NCBI RefSeq assembly: GCF_003858455.1
Contig: NZ_RQZF01000003.1
Location: 289,745-353,744 of the forward strand
DNA length: 64,000 nt
Direction: 5' to 3'
DNA from: Schaalia canis
Lineage (GTDB): Bacteria > Actinomycetota > Actinomycetes > Actinomycetales > Actinomycetaceae
In this document: in pieces, positions 53,182 through 62,239 of the stretch
Numbering within the stretch: the first letter of the stretch is position 1
Layout: each line of letters starts with the position of its first letter
The notes under the pieces: model-generated
Databases searched by the model: none
What the model saw: the letters and a program-made list of their open reading frames with translations, nothing else
What the model was told of the DNA's origin: nothing
Program-made: the position numbers and the translations under genes

Positions 53182-53553
53182 TTAGGACACTTTGAGGGGC
53201 AATATCGGGCAGCCCGCGCAGTGAATCTTCACCTCATCGGAGGTGCCGCCTCCGCATGCGCCAAGACCTGAAGCGCACAGGCTTTCAGCCCGGTCAAGCA
53301 GCCCTTGGCGTTTCATCTCGTCGCACATAATCTCCGCATATGCCAGATCAACACCGGCTTGAGCTGCGGCCGCGTTTAAGGTCGCGCCCCTGCGTAGGGC
53401 GACATACAGTTTCTGGCGAGCGCCAGGCGGGCGGGCAGGCGCTGTTCCCCTCAACGTAGTGGCGGCAGGAGCCTCGTCCTGCGGCGAGCGCGCCGCGTGG
53501 AGGCGGCCCTCAGCGAGCCTCCTCCACGCAGCACGTAACGACGAGCGTGTCAC
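53182..53553 (-). CDS. FeoC-like winged-helix protein with Cys motif
   Basis: A 123-residue protein, third in the feo operon. GTG 53553 overlaps the feoB stop (GTGA), so longer upstream frames are rejected. Residues ~55-100 look like a winged helix (LYVALRRGATLNAAAAQAG, then YAEIMCDEMKRQGLL). The tail has four cysteines in the pattern C-x6-C-x11-C-x2-C and ends PILPLKVS. FeoC is a small winged-helix protein with C-terminal cysteines that binds FeoB. Similarity here is in layout, not close sequence. Confidence 0.6.
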   Translation of the reverse strand: MTRSSLRAAWRRLAEGRLHAARSPQDEAPAATTLRGTAPARPPGARQKLYVALRRGATLNAAAAQAGVDLAYAEIMCDEMKRQGLLDRAESLCASGLGACGGGTSDEVKIHCAGCPILPLKVS

Positions 53554-55778
53554 CAGAACAGGCGTCCGATCTGGAAGATCGCCACCGCCAGCACCCATGC
53601 GGCCGCCAACTGCACGACCACGGACAAAGCCGTAATGCGCCCACCAATCTGGCGCGCTTGCTCGGCAACGGTGGCCAGGCACGGCGTGTAGGTCAGAACG
53701 AACATGAGGAAGGCGAAAGCGGCCAGCGGCGCGGCTTCTCCTGCCGACTTCTCAAAGGATTGGGTCACCAGCTCAGGCAGGGAACCCAAGTCCTCGCCTG
53801 CATCCTCAGCGTCGCCGCCGTCCACCTCAGGATCAAGGTTGTAGGACAGGACGATAGAGGAAATCACGGTTTCCTTCGCGACGAAGCCGGTCATGAGTGC
53901 ACCCGTCATATGCCACTCGCCAAAGCCTGCGGGGGCAAACACGGGCTCAAGGGCCATGGCGGTCGCGCCGTAAAGGGATTCCTCCATGGGGATCTCATCA
54001 GCGAAGGAGTGCTTCGAGGTGACGGGAATGGCTGACATGAGCCACACGACGATCGTCATAATGACGATAATCTTGCCCGCCCCCTGAACGAAGGACCATG
54101 CGCGCATCCAGGTGTTCTTGAGGATGACGAGGACGCGGGGCACCTGGTAGGGCGGGAGTACCAGCATGAGGGGCGCCTGGGACTCACCCTTCGTGATGAA
54201 AGGCTTGAGTACGAGCGCGCCAATCACCACCATGATGATTGAAAGCACATACATGGTAAAGACGACGGTTCCCGCATTGTCGGGGAAGAAAATGCGGGCG
54301 ATCATCAGGTAGATGCTCAGGCGCGCGGCGCACGAGGTGTAGGGGATAATCAGCGTCGTCACCAGGCGCTGCTTGGCGCTGGGCAGGGTGCGGGTGGCAG
54401 CCAAAGAGGGCAGGTTGCAGCCAAAGCCCATAATGAGAGGCATAATGACGCGCCCATCCAGGCCGATGAGTCGCATCACGCGATCCCCTAGGAAGGCAGC
54501 GCGTGCCATGTAGCCCGAGTCTTCCAGGATCGCAATCATGAGGAAGATAACGAACATCAGGGGCAGGAAGGAGGCAACGACACCCAGGCCGGCAGCCAGG
54601 CCGCCGACAAGGAACTCTTGCAGCCAGCCACCTTCGGCTCCCACGGCGGTCAAGCCCGCAATAATGAGGTTCGCAAGCGAGAATGCGCCCTCATCGGTGG
54701 AGGAAAAGAGCCCGTCGAAGAGTTCTTGCAGGGGGCCCACCCATTCTGCGGCGGCCTTAAACAGCAGCCACATCAGGGCAAAGAACACGGGAATACCCAC
54801 AATCGGGTGAAGCAGTAGGCGGTCGACCTTATCCGAGGTGGAGAGGGTGGCCGCATCGGCACGCGCACCGAAGGCTCCGTCCTCGACAGCCTCGACCCAG
54901 TGGAAGATCTCGTCAGCGTCCGCCAGGGAGTCACGACCGCCAGCTTCTTCTGCGGCGAGGGCGGCGGCAGCGGCAGCCGAGGAGTCGGGCACCTCGCTGC
55001 AATTCATTGCCTCATGCCCGCAGCCACAGGGGGTGGTGGAGTGAGCGTCCGCCACGGTGAGTGCCGTCATCTCCAGGGGGTCAACCTCGCGATGTCCGCG
55101 GGAGGCAGCAGCAAGAGCGGCCGTGTGGTTGTATCCGGGGGAACGCGGGTCGGGCACAATGCCCGTCACGCGAGGGCGAGTGCGCAGGGCTGCGGCGACC
55201 ATGTCGTCCAGTCCTTCGATGCCCTTCTTTGAGCGCGGGTCAATGGACATGACGGGGATGCCCAGTGTGCGCGAGAGTGCGGATACGTCAACGCGCTTGC
55301 CGGTGTCGTGTTCTTGCACGTCATTGAGGGTCACAACAGCGGCGACAGGGCGGCCGGTTCGGGCGACCTGGCCCAGCAGGTACAGGGAGCGGGTAATAGC
55401 AGTAGCATCCAGGACCACAAGAACGAGGTCAACGCCTTGGCCTCGCGCGGGGTCGGTGAAGGATCCTGGCGCCCCGGCAAGGGTATCGACAACGACCTGC
55501 TCGTCTGGGGAGTTGGCGATCAGAGAGTAGGTGCCGGGCATGTCGAGGATTCGGGCGCCGAGACTTCCCCAGCGGCCTCGCATGACCTCAACGGTGGTGC
55601 CGGGCGCGTTGACGACGGCCTGACGAGCACCCGTAATGGCGTTAAAAAGCGTGGATTTACCGACGTTGGGGTTACCAACGATCAGGATGGTGGGTTCAAC
55701 CTTTTTACCGTCAGCGGTTTCTTCGACGAGGACTGGTCCTTGATTGGGGGTTCCGGGCCCACACTTTGAGCAGCTCAT
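53550..55778 (-). CDS. feoB: Ferrous iron transporter FeoB
   Basis: A 742-residue membrane protein that imports Fe2+. The N-terminal G domain has GNPNVGKSTLFNAITG (G1, about residue 33), the DMPGTYSL switch II loop and a TLNDVQEH G4-like motif in place of NxxD. A linker with an Ala/Asp/Glu stretch follows. The transport domain has the Gate motifs (MPLIMGFGCNLPSLAATRTL; IPYTSCAARLSIYL) and about ten membrane helices. A short Cys motif, SCSKCG, opens the protein. FeoA lies 4 bases upstream, overlapping. It fits the heavy Fe-S demand of complex I. Confidence 0.94.
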   Translation of the reverse strand: MSCSKCGPGTPNQGPVLVEETADGKKVEPTILIVGNPNVGKSTLFNAITGARQAVVNAPGTTVEVMRGRWGSLGARILDMPGTYSLIANSPDEQVVVDTLAGAPGSFTDPARGQGVDLVLVVLDATAITRSLYLLGQVARTGRPVAAVVTLNDVQEHDTGKRVDVSALSRTLGIPVMSIDPRSKKGIEGLDDMVAAALRTRPRVTGIVPDPRSPGYNHTAALAAASRGHREVDPLEMTALTVADAHSTTPCGCGHEAMNCSEVPDSSAAAAAALAAEEAGGRDSLADADEIFHWVEAVEDGAFGARADAATLSTSDKVDRLLLHPIVGIPVFFALMWLLFKAAAEWVGPLQELFDGLFSSTDEGAFSLANLIIAGLTAVGAEGGWLQEFLVGGLAAGLGVVASFLPLMFVIFLMIAILEDSGYMARAAFLGDRVMRLIGLDGRVIMPLIMGFGCNLPSLAATRTLPSAKQRLVTTLIIPYTSCAARLSIYLMIARIFFPDNAGTVVFTMYVLSIIMVVIGALVLKPFITKGESQAPLMLVLPPYQVPRVLVILKNTWMRAWSFVQGAGKIIVIMTIVVWLMSAIPVTSKHSFADEIPMEESLYGATAMALEPVFAPAGFGEWHMTGALMTGFVAKETVISSIVLSYNLDPEVDGGDAEDAGEDLGSLPELVTQSFEKSAGEAAPLAAFAFLMFVLTYTPCLATVAEQARQIGGRITALSVVVQLAAAWVLAVAIFQIGRLFW

Positions 55779-55999
55779 TTCGCCACCTCTACTTGGATTC
55801 GGCCAGCGGAGCGGCGGTCAACGGCAACGCGAGTGCCAGCAATATTGATGACGACGCCTCCGAAGGCGGCACGGTTCGTCAAAAAGAACTCGGCGCCGGG
55901 GCGTAGACCGAGTTCTTGAAGACGGAGTTGATAGGCGGGATCGACATCAATGGAGGTCAATCTCGCGCGTACATTCACGGGACATTTAGCGAGCAGCAT
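55775..55999 (-). CDS. feoA: FeoA-type SH3 domain protein
   Basis: A 74-residue cytoplasmic SH3-like protein that helps FeoB. LTSIDVDPAYQLRLQELGLRPG followed by FGGVVINIAGTRVAVDRRSA is the typical FeoA fold. The open frame reaches 56098, but the extra 33 residues are basic and unlike FeoA, so ATG 55999 (MLLAKCPVNV) is taken. No ribosome site precedes it, so translation could be leaderless. Weak similarity to a DtxR-type iron box lies just upstream (TTAGGGCTTACTAAACTCC, about 11 of 19 positions). Confidence 0.8.
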   Translation of the reverse strand: MLLAKCPVNVRARLTSIDVDPAYQLRLQELGLRPGAEFFLTNRAAFGGVVINIAGTRVAVDRRSAGRIQVEVAK

Positions 56000-56452
56000 A
56001 TAAGGGAGTTTAGTAAGCCCTAAGCCCTCAAAGCGGGACCTTCGTAACCACTTTTTGGCGTAATTCCAACGATTCGAGCGGCCGAAATAATCTGACACCC
56101 AAAGGCTTGCGTGTCATTTCAGGAAAGAGCGCACTTCTTTCAGCGAACACAAGGCCCTTCGCACCCTGCAATGAGATTCCCCCAAGCAGCACCCCTCTAT
56201 TTTTCGCACTACCGAATTTTGAGCTTTTCTTGAGGGGCTGCCCCCGTGAGAACTCATCCCCTGTCAGCACCTTCTGTGCAGGCCGACGCCTTCTGTGCGA
56301 GTTAGAACCTTTTGTACGCGGTACACCTCGTACAAAAGGTGTTAAGGCGTTCTCATGACGCCAACATGTACAGAACAGCCGTTCCTGCATTCAGAAGAAA
56401 AGTTATCCACAGTTTTACCGTTTTCATGAAATTCGGCATTGTCACGCTGTAG
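56000..56452. other. Intergenic region upstream of feoA
   Basis: No gene is convincing. Its right half has three direct copies of (A/G)CCTT(C/T)TGT(A/G)C about 20 bases apart and a 12-bp inverted repeat with ACCTTTTGTACG (56307-56318, 56329-56340). The feo promoter and a regulatory array are likely here. Confidence 0.5.
56270..56341. promoter_or_regulatory. Clustered repeat motif array
   Basis: Three direct copies of ACCTTCTGTGC, GCCTTCTGTGC and ACCTTTTGTAC at roughly 20-base spacing, followed by an inverted copy of the last (GTACAAAAGGT). The 12-bp arms are perfect. Such spacing on one helical face fits cooperative binding of a regulator. The regulator is unknown; it could serve feoA or the gene to the right. 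Confidence 0.5.
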
Positions 56453-56539
56453 CGTGGCAATCATGAAGCGGATGAAGAGCACTTACACAGACAATCTGAC
56501 ACCCTCAAACCGCCTGCCCCGACTCCTGCTCCTGGTGAG

Positions 56540-57142
56540 TTGTGGCAAGGGTGGGGCATCATCCCTCATACAGCTCCTGCCGAGTCCTGCGAAGGCTTCT
56601 TTGCGAACATTCCCCGAAATAATCTTGCCTGTTACCCCGAAGACCAACCCCAACCAGAAGACCCCATTGACGCTCTACCAGCGGGCGAACTCGCCTACCG
56701 CGCACTTGCCCTGGCAAAAATTGATGGAGCGGGCCTGCAAGTGCAGCCTCATTCCCGCGCCTACGTCGGCGTGCCCACCCTCGTGCATGCCACCAATCCT
56801 CAACGCGACGCAACCGTTGAACTCCTTGGACACCCCGTTCACGTCAGCTTTACAGCGTCTTCCTACTCCTACTCCTTCAATGACGGCAGTGCTCCGCTGG
56901 TCACCACTGACCCCTCGGGCCCTTTCCCCATCAGCAGACTGCGGCACATCTACCAGGAGGCTTTCCCCTCCCAAACCATCACGCTTGAAACAATCTGGAG
57001 CGCACACATTACCCACCCCACAAACGGTCAGATTATTAGCCTCAACAACGCCTTCACCACCCGGGAAACATCACTCCCCTTCGAAGTACGTAAAGCCAAG
57101 GGCTACCTCACCGATACAGCCGAAGAACTCAAAGGCCGCTAA
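56540..57142 (+). CDS. PKD-fold secreted-type protein, N-terminus missing (possible pseudogene)
   Basis: Residues ~95-200 show a PKD-like fold common in actinobacterial secreted proteins of unknown role: YSYSFNDGSAPLVTTDPSGP, then LETIWSAHI and SLPFEVRKAKGYL at the end. The frame is open from 56453, just after a TAG that cuts a possible start (ATG 56426, MKFGIVTL then stop), and the only starts inside are TTG (56540). There is no ribosome site. So the gene probably lost its signal peptide or is interrupted by one stop codon. An alternative is true translation from the TTG. Confidence 0.5.
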   Translation: MWQGWGIIPHTAPAESCEGFFANIPRNNLACYPEDQPQPEDPIDALPAGELAYRALALAKIDGAGLQVQPHSRAYVGVPTLVHATNPQRDATVELLGHPVHVSFTASSYSYSFNDGSAPLVTTDPSGPFPISRLRHIYQEAFPSQTITLETIWSAHITHPTNGQIISLNNAFTTRETSLPFEVRKAKGYLTDTAEELKGR

Positions 57143-57302
57143 ACCACCCATCCTCTCCAGCAATAAGCACCCCAGCATCCAAAGACGCGGGCGTTACACA
57201 CTTCCACCATGCAAACGCCCGCACGCCCTTGGGCAGATAGCCCACTAGCGTTAGAGGTGTTCACGTCACAACAGCGGGTGGATGACCCGCAAAGGAGCTG
57301 TC

Positions 57303-58631
57303 ATGTCCACCGCTAACGCCGAGAACTGGTCCTTCGAAACCAAGCAGATCCACGCAGGCTGGGATCGCGACGCCGCCACTGGCGCCACAGCACTACCGAT
57401 CCACCAGACTGCTTCCTACGCCTTCGACAGCGCCGAGCAAGCGGCCGCCCGCTTTGCTCTGCAAGAGCTCGGGCCGATCTACACTCGCCTGGGCAACCCC
57501 ACCCTTGATGCCCTCGAAAACCGCATTAGCGCCCTTGAAGGCGGTGTCGGCGCCCTCGTCGTTTCCTCCGGGCAAGCTGCCATTACCCTGGCAATCCTCA
57601 CCCTGGCTCAGACCGGCGACAATGTCGTCGCCTCCCCCTCCCTCTACGGCGGTTCTGTTTCCCTACTGAAGTCCACGCTGGGACGCCTGGGCATCGAGAC
57701 TCGTTTTGTTTCCGACCCGCGCGACATTGATGCGTGGACCTCACTGGCCGATGAGCGCACGGTGGCCTTCTTCGGTGAAACCATTCCGAACCCGCGCGGC
57801 GACATTTTGGACATTGAGCCCATTGCCGAGGCCGCCCACGCTATCGGAGTTCCCCTCATCGTTGACAATACTGTGGCAACGCCTTACCTGGTGCGCCCGA
57901 TCGAATGGGGCGCCGACATTGTCATCCACTCGGCCACAAAGTACCTGGGTGGACATGGCAATTCCATTGCGGGCGTTGTTGTCGACTCCGGCAACTTTGA
58001 TTGGACCTCCCAGCCTGAGCGTTTCCCGTTGTTCAATCAGCCTGACGCTTCCTACAACGGTATTGTCTTTGGCCGCGATCTGGGGGCCGAGGGCGTCTTT
58101 GGTGTCAACCTTGCGTTCATTCTGCGCGCCCGCACGGTGATCCAGCGCGACATGGGCTTTGCACTGTCCCCCTTCAACGCATTCTTGCTGGAGCAGGGCA
58201 TCCAAACACTCTCACTGCGCGTGCAGCGTCACGCCGACAATGCTCTGGCAGTAGCAAAGTTCCTTGAGGCTCACCCACAGGTTGAGTCCGTCGCCTACGC
58301 AGGGCTGGAGTCCTCGCCCCACTACGCTTTTGCCCAGAAGTACGCGCCCCTGGGTGCAGGCGGCCTGCTGTCCTTCGTTATTCAAGGTGGCACAGAGGCT
58401 GGTAAGGCCTTCGCAAATGCGTTGGAACTACTGCCTACCGTGGCCAATATTGGTGACACCAAGTCCCTGGTGATCCACCCTGCCTCGACCACGCACTCGC
58501 AGTTGTCCGAAGCTGAACTCGTGGCTGCTGGGATTTCGGGCGGCACCGTTCGCCTGTCGATCGGTATCGAGAATATTGCTGACATTCTCGCTGACTTGGA
58601 GAAGGGCTTCGTTGCCGCAGCGGCGCTGTAA
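57303..58631 (+). CDS. metY: O-acetylhomoserine sulfhydrylase (MetY)
   Basis: A PLP enzyme of 442 residues of the Cys/Met-metabolism family that makes homocysteine from O-acetylhomoserine and sulfide. TKQIHAGWDRD and YTRLGNPT start the fold, SATKYLGGHGNSIAG holds the PLP lysine, and VIHPASTTHSQL and VRLSIGIENIADILADLEKG end it, all as in MetY. ATG 57303 follows AAAGGAG by 5 nt. A small hairpin with arms GCGGGT/ACCCGC (57274-57290) precedes the ribosome site and may tune translation. It feeds the MetE/MetF branch, at a distance. Confidence 0.93.
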   Translation: MSTANAENWSFETKQIHAGWDRDAATGATALPIHQTASYAFDSAEQAAARFALQELGPIYTRLGNPTLDALENRISALEGGVGALVVSSGQAAITLAILTLAQTGDNVVASPSLYGGSVSLLKSTLGRLGIETRFVSDPRDIDAWTSLADERTVAFFGETIPNPRGDILDIEPIAEAAHAIGVPLIVDNTVATPYLVRPIEWGADIVIHSATKYLGGHGNSIAGVVVDSGNFDWTSQPERFPLFNQPDASYNGIVFGRDLGAEGVFGVNLAFILRARTVIQRDMGFALSPFNAFLLEQGIQTLSLRVQRHADNALAVAKFLEAHPQVESVAYAGLESSPHYAFAQKYAPLGAGGLLSFVIQGGTEAGKAFANALELLPTVANIGDTKSLVIHPASTTHSQLSEAELVAAGISGGTVRLSIGIENIADILADLEKGFVAAAAL

Positions 58632-58732
58632 TGCTGAGCGCAGATAATCCTGCGCTGTGAGTGACGGGTAGCAGTTCGCCGCTGCGACGTGCGCATAGGT
58701 AGCCCTGTGCCGTGACGCTACCCAAGCTCAAC

Positions 58733-58774
58733 CCATTGTCGGCGGCCAAGCGGCGGCTTGCCCGCCGACAATGG
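58733..58774 (+). terminator. Long hairpin after metY
   Basis: A 13-bp perfect stem, CCATTGTCGGCGG/CCGCCGACAATGG, with an inner 5-bp stem CAAGC/GCTTG and a GGCG loop, 102 bases past the stop codon. Confidence 0.6.
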
Positions 58775-58798
58775 ATGAAATAAGCAGCCAGAAGCACT

Positions 58799-58835
58799 GA
58801 GGGATCCGGGAGCGTAATACGCTCCCGGATCCCTC
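58799..58835. terminator. 18-bp palindrome downstream of metY
   Basis: Arms 58799-58816 and 58818-58835 are perfect complements around a single base, so this is an almost continuous palindrome with the core ATCCGGGAGCGTA. A strong hairpin without T-tract, 24 bases after the first one. Confidence 0.6.
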
Positions 58836-58989
58836 TGCATGTCACAGTATTCTCATCACAACACTGCCCTCAGACCGGTGCCTTGTTGTCATACCGGTGG
58901 CGCACACGCCACCTATTTGGCGACACGGCACCGGTTTCGATGGAGGTCTGCCTGAGGGCACGGTGTTGATGGGCGCGCTCCGCTGTGCA

Positions 58990-59034
58990 GCACACTATCA
59001 TCCGTGTTTCACGCGTGAAACACGGATAGTGTGC
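58990..59034. promoter_or_regulatory. Large palindrome containing a parS-like core
   Basis: 59001-59026 is a perfect 26-bp palindrome with the core TGTTTCACGCGTGAAACA. Outer arms GCACACTA (58990-58997) and TAGTGTGC (59027-59034) also pair, with a 3-base bulge. The bacterial parS site reads TGTTTCACGTGAAACA, so this is parS with two extra bases at the centre. ParB binding is therefore doubtful; it may be an operator or hairpin. Confidence 0.65.
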
Positions 59035-59075
59035 CAGCAGAGCACTCCCCGCCTTCCACCCGGCGACATAAGAAA

Positions 59076-59125
59076 CGCCGACGGTCACAGCAGTAAACAA
59101 CGTCGGCGGTCACAGCAGTGAACGA
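59076..59125. repeat. Imperfect 25-bp tandem repeat
   Basis: Two head-to-tail 25-base units sharing GGTCACAGCAGT (59076-59100 and 59101-59125) and differing at four positions. Function unknown. Confidence 0.75.
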
Positions 59126-59440
59126 GGCAAGCGCCGCCCTGACCAGGATTGTGTATCACGTGCGACTTTTTGTGACGCCTACACCTGTCACTTCACGCAA
59201 CAAGTGCCACGCAACGCAATATCTTGCACACAGCCGACGAAGAAGCCGATTGCGCGACTCTCAGAGCACGCACAACCAACAGCACTACACACCGCTTTGC
59301 AGTTTCACCACCGCGCAACCCCCAGAAATACCAACACCCCTCCCGCTGAAGCGCGCAACCACCCACTCGACCAAGCAACCCACCCTCAACAGCCCAGGCC
59401 AGCCTCAACAGCCCAACCCCTAACCCCTACCCCAGCACAA

Positions 59441-59485
59441 ACGCCTGTGGGGAGGCGCGCACTCGGCGCACCTCCCCACAGGCGT
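59441..59485 (-). terminator. Terminator of ppdK
   Basis: A 15-bp stem, ACGCCTGTGGGGAGG and its complement, extended by GCGC pairs past one mismatch, with a 5-base loop. On the minus strand it is followed by TTTGTGC. It lies 43 bases past the ppdK stop. Confidence 0.8.
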
Positions 59486-59527
59486 ATTCAGTTCAGCAGG
59501 ACCTCAAACCAGCCCCAGCTGTCAGGC

Positions 59528-62239
59528 TCACTCAGAAACCTTGGCCTCCACTGCCACGCGGCCAGCCTCCAGACGCGCGACGGGCACGCGGAAGGGAGAG
59601 CAGGACACGTAGTCCAGGCCGACATTGTGGAAGAAGTGGATGGACAGCGGGTCACCGCCGTGCTCACCACAGACACCGAGCTTGATGTCGCCCTTGGTGG
59701 AGCGAGCGCGGCGCACGCCCTCGGCCACAACGGTGCCCACGCCGTGAACGTCGATGGACTCGAAGGGCGAGGTGCCGAAGATGCCGGCCTCGATGTACTG
59801 CGGGAAGAAGACGCCTTCAACGTCGTCACGCGAGAAGCCCCACACGGTCTGGGTGAGGTCGTTGGTGCCGAAGGAGAAGAAGTCAGCCTCGTGGGCGAGG
59901 TCCTCAGCGGTCATAGCTGCGCGGGGCAGCTCGATCATGGCACCGATGGTGACCTTGGACAGGTCAACGCCCTTATCAGCGGCAACCTCAGCGATGATGG
60001 CTTCGCCTTCAGCGCGGATGAGCTGCAGCTCGCGGATGGAGCCAACCAGGGGCACCATGATTTCGGGGCGGGGATCCTTACCCTGGGCGACGAGCTCAGC
60101 AGCAGCCTCGCACAGTGCGCGCATCTGCAGAGCGAACAGGCCGGGCAGGTAGATGCCCAGACGCACGCCGCGAAGACCCAGCATGGGGTTCTCTTCGTGG
60201 AAGCGACGCACGGTGGCGAGCATTTCCTCATCGGCGGGGTCAGCCCCACCGTTAGCCTTTGCCAGCGCCACCTTGACCTCCAGGGAGGACAGGGAGGGCA
60301 GGAACTCGTGCAGCGGCGGGTCGATGAGGCGCACGGTCATGGCCTTGCCGTCCATGACGTCAAGCATCTGCAGGAAGTCTTCCTTCTGCAGCTTCTCGAG
60401 GGCGTCGAAGGCTTCCTGACGTTCGGTGGAGCCCTCTTCGGAGAGGATCACGCGCTCAACAAGGGGGCGGCGGTCGCCAAGGAACATGTGCTCGGTGCGG
60501 CACAGGCCAATGCCTTCAGCGCCGAAGTCCAGCGCGCGGCGGGAGTCTTCGGGGGTGTCAGCGTTGGCGCGCACGCGCAGGCGGCGCACGGAGTCGGCGT
60601 GGGTGAGGAGCTTGTGAACTGCCTCGATGAGTTCGGTGGTGCCTTCGTCGCCTTCAGCGGCGGCCAGGCCAGCCTCCAGGCCACCGGCCAGGTAGGTGGT
60701 GACGGGAGAGTCGGTGACGGGAACCTCGCCGAAGAAGACTTCACCGGTCTGTCCGTCGATAGCGATGGTGTCTTCGCCGGTCAGGACGCGATCGCCGATA
60801 GTGACGGTGCCGGCCTCGGCGTCGATCTGCAGAGCCTCGGCGCCACAGACGCAGGTCTTGCCCATGCCGCGGGCGACGACGGCTGCGTGGGAGGTCTTGC
60901 CACCACGGGCGGTGAGCACGCCTTCAGCGGCCACCATGCCGGGCAGGTCGTCGGGGTTGGTTTCGCGGCGGACGAGGACGCACTTGCGGCCTTCAGCGGC
61001 GGCGGCCTCGGCCTGAGCGTTGTCGAAGACGATGACGCCGACGGCTGCGCCGGGGGAAGCTGCCATGCCGCGTGCGACAAGTTCCTTGGATGCGGAGGCG
61101 TCGAACTGCGGGAACATGAGCTGGGTGAGCTGGTCGCCGGTCACGCGGTTGAGGGCTTCATCCATGGTGATGAGCTTCTCGTCGACAAGCTGGATGGCGA
61201 CGCGGAAGGCGGCGGCAGCGGTGCGCTTGCCAACGCGGGTCTGAAGCATCCACAGCTTGCCGCGCTCAACGGTGAACTCAATGTCGCACAGGTCGCGGTA
61301 GTGGGTTTCGAGCTTGCGCATGATGCCGCGCAGTTCGTCGTAGGAGTTCTTGTCCAGCTCTTCAAGTGCGGACAGGGGCAGGGTGTTGCGGATACCGGCA
61401 ACGACGTCCTCGCCCTGAGCGTTTTCGAGGTAGTCGCCGTACACGCCGGAGTGGCCGGTGGAGGGGTCACGGGTGAAGCACACGCCGGTGCCGGAACCAT
61501 CGCCCATGTTGCCGAACACCATGGTCTGGACGTTGACGGCGGTGCCGAGGTCGTGGGGGATGCGCTCGCGACGGCGGTAGATGTGGGCGCGCTCGGTGTT
61601 CCAGGAGCGGAACACGGCTTCGGTGGCCATGTCGAGCTGGGCGCGGGGGTCCTGCGGGAAGTCCATACCCTTTTCGGCCTTGACAATGGCTTTGTAGGTT
61701 TCGACGAGGCCGCGCAGGTCCTCAGCGGTGAGGTCGGTGTCGGCGGTGACGCCGCGTTCCTTCTTCAGGGCGTCGAGGGCCTCGGAGAAGAGGTCGCCTT
61801 CAATGTCGAGAACGGTCTTGCCGAACATCTGGATGAGGCGGCGGTAGGAGTCCCATGCGAAGCGTTCGTTGCCAGAGGCTTCGGCCAGGCCGAGGACGGA
61901 CTGGTCGTTCAGGCCGATGTTGAGGACGGTTTCCATCATGCCGGGCATGGAGAACTTGGCGCCGGAGCGGACGGAGACAAGGAGGGGGTTGGTGGCGTCG
62001 CCCAGGTGGCGGCCCATCTTGTCCTCAACGTTGCGCAGTGCAGCGGTGACCTCGGTGGCGAGGGTTTCGGGGACGACGCCTTCGCGCAGGTAGGCGCGGC
62101 AGGCTTCGGTGGAGATGGTGTAACCGGGAGGCACGGGCAGCCCGAGCTTCGTCATTTCTGCCAGGTTGGCACCCTTACCGCCGAGCAGGTCCTTCTGGGA
62201 CTTGTCACCCTCGGAGAAGTCGTACACGTACTTGACCAT
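59528..62239 (-). CDS. ppdK: Pyruvate, phosphate dikinase
   Basis: A 903-residue enzyme that interconverts pyruvate and phosphoenolpyruvate with ATP and phosphate. The N-terminal ATP-grasp domain has GGKGANLAEMTKLGLPVPPG. The swivelling phosphohistidine is in TARGGKTSHAAVVARGMGK. The C-terminal PEP barrel has FSFGTNDLTQTVWGFSRDD and CGEHGGDP, with the catalytic cysteine. Length and domain order match bacterial PpdK. Start ATG 62239 follows GAGGG. Monocistronic, with its own terminator. The direction of flux (glycolytic with PPi, or gluconeogenic) cannot be told. No regulatory PDRP gene adjoins. Confidence 0.96.
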   Translation of the reverse strand: MVKYVYDFSEGDKSQKDLLGGKGANLAEMTKLGLPVPPGYTISTEACRAYLREGVVPETLATEVTAALRNVEDKMGRHLGDATNPLLVSVRSGAKFSMPGMMETVLNIGLNDQSVLGLAEASGNERFAWDSYRRLIQMFGKTVLDIEGDLFSEALDALKKERGVTADTDLTAEDLRGLVETYKAIVKAEKGMDFPQDPRAQLDMATEAVFRSWNTERAHIYRRRERIPHDLGTAVNVQTMVFGNMGDGSGTGVCFTRDPSTGHSGVYGDYLENAQGEDVVAGIRNTLPLSALEELDKNSYDELRGIMRKLETHYRDLCDIEFTVERGKLWMLQTRVGKRTAAAAFRVAIQLVDEKLITMDEALNRVTGDQLTQLMFPQFDASASKELVARGMAASPGAAVGVIVFDNAQAEAAAAEGRKCVLVRRETNPDDLPGMVAAEGVLTARGGKTSHAAVVARGMGKTCVCGAEALQIDAEAGTVTIGDRVLTGEDTIAIDGQTGEVFFGEVPVTDSPVTTYLAGGLEAGLAAAEGDEGTTELIEAVHKLLTHADSVRRLRVRANADTPEDSRRALDFGAEGIGLCRTEHMFLGDRRPLVERVILSEEGSTERQEAFDALEKLQKEDFLQMLDVMDGKAMTVRLIDPPLHEFLPSLSSLEVKVALAKANGGADPADEEMLATVRRFHEENPMLGLRGVRLGIYLPGLFALQMRALCEAAAELVAQGKDPRPEIMVPLVGSIRELQLIRAEGEAIIAEVAADKGVDLSKVTIGAMIELPRAAMTAEDLAHEADFFSFGTNDLTQTVWGFSRDDVEGVFFPQYIEAGIFGTSPFESIDVHGVGTVVAEGVRRARSTKGDIKLGVCGEHGGDPLSIHFFHNVGLDYVSCSPFRVPVARLEAGRVAVEAKVSE

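Larger units (their letters stand above)
58632..59527. other. Hairpin-rich noncoding region
   Basis: About 900 bases with no supported gene. Open frames here are Pro/Thr/Gln-rich and overlap hairpins. It holds two strong hairpins after metY, a parS-like palindrome, a tandem repeat and the ppdK terminator. The stretch 59150-59440 is C/A-rich and otherwise featureless. Confidence 0.5.

Noticed and set aside
56028..56390. A 120-codon minus-strand frame upstream of feoA
   Set aside because: Basic low-complexity product that overlaps the inverted repeats and has no ribosome site.
59001..59026. A genuine parS site
   Set aside because: Two extra central bases put the half-sites out of register; kept only as a parS-like palindrome.
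59118..59423. A 101-codon plus-strand frame downstream of metY
   Set aside because: Pro/Thr/Gln-rich translation of a C/A-rich noncoding stretch.
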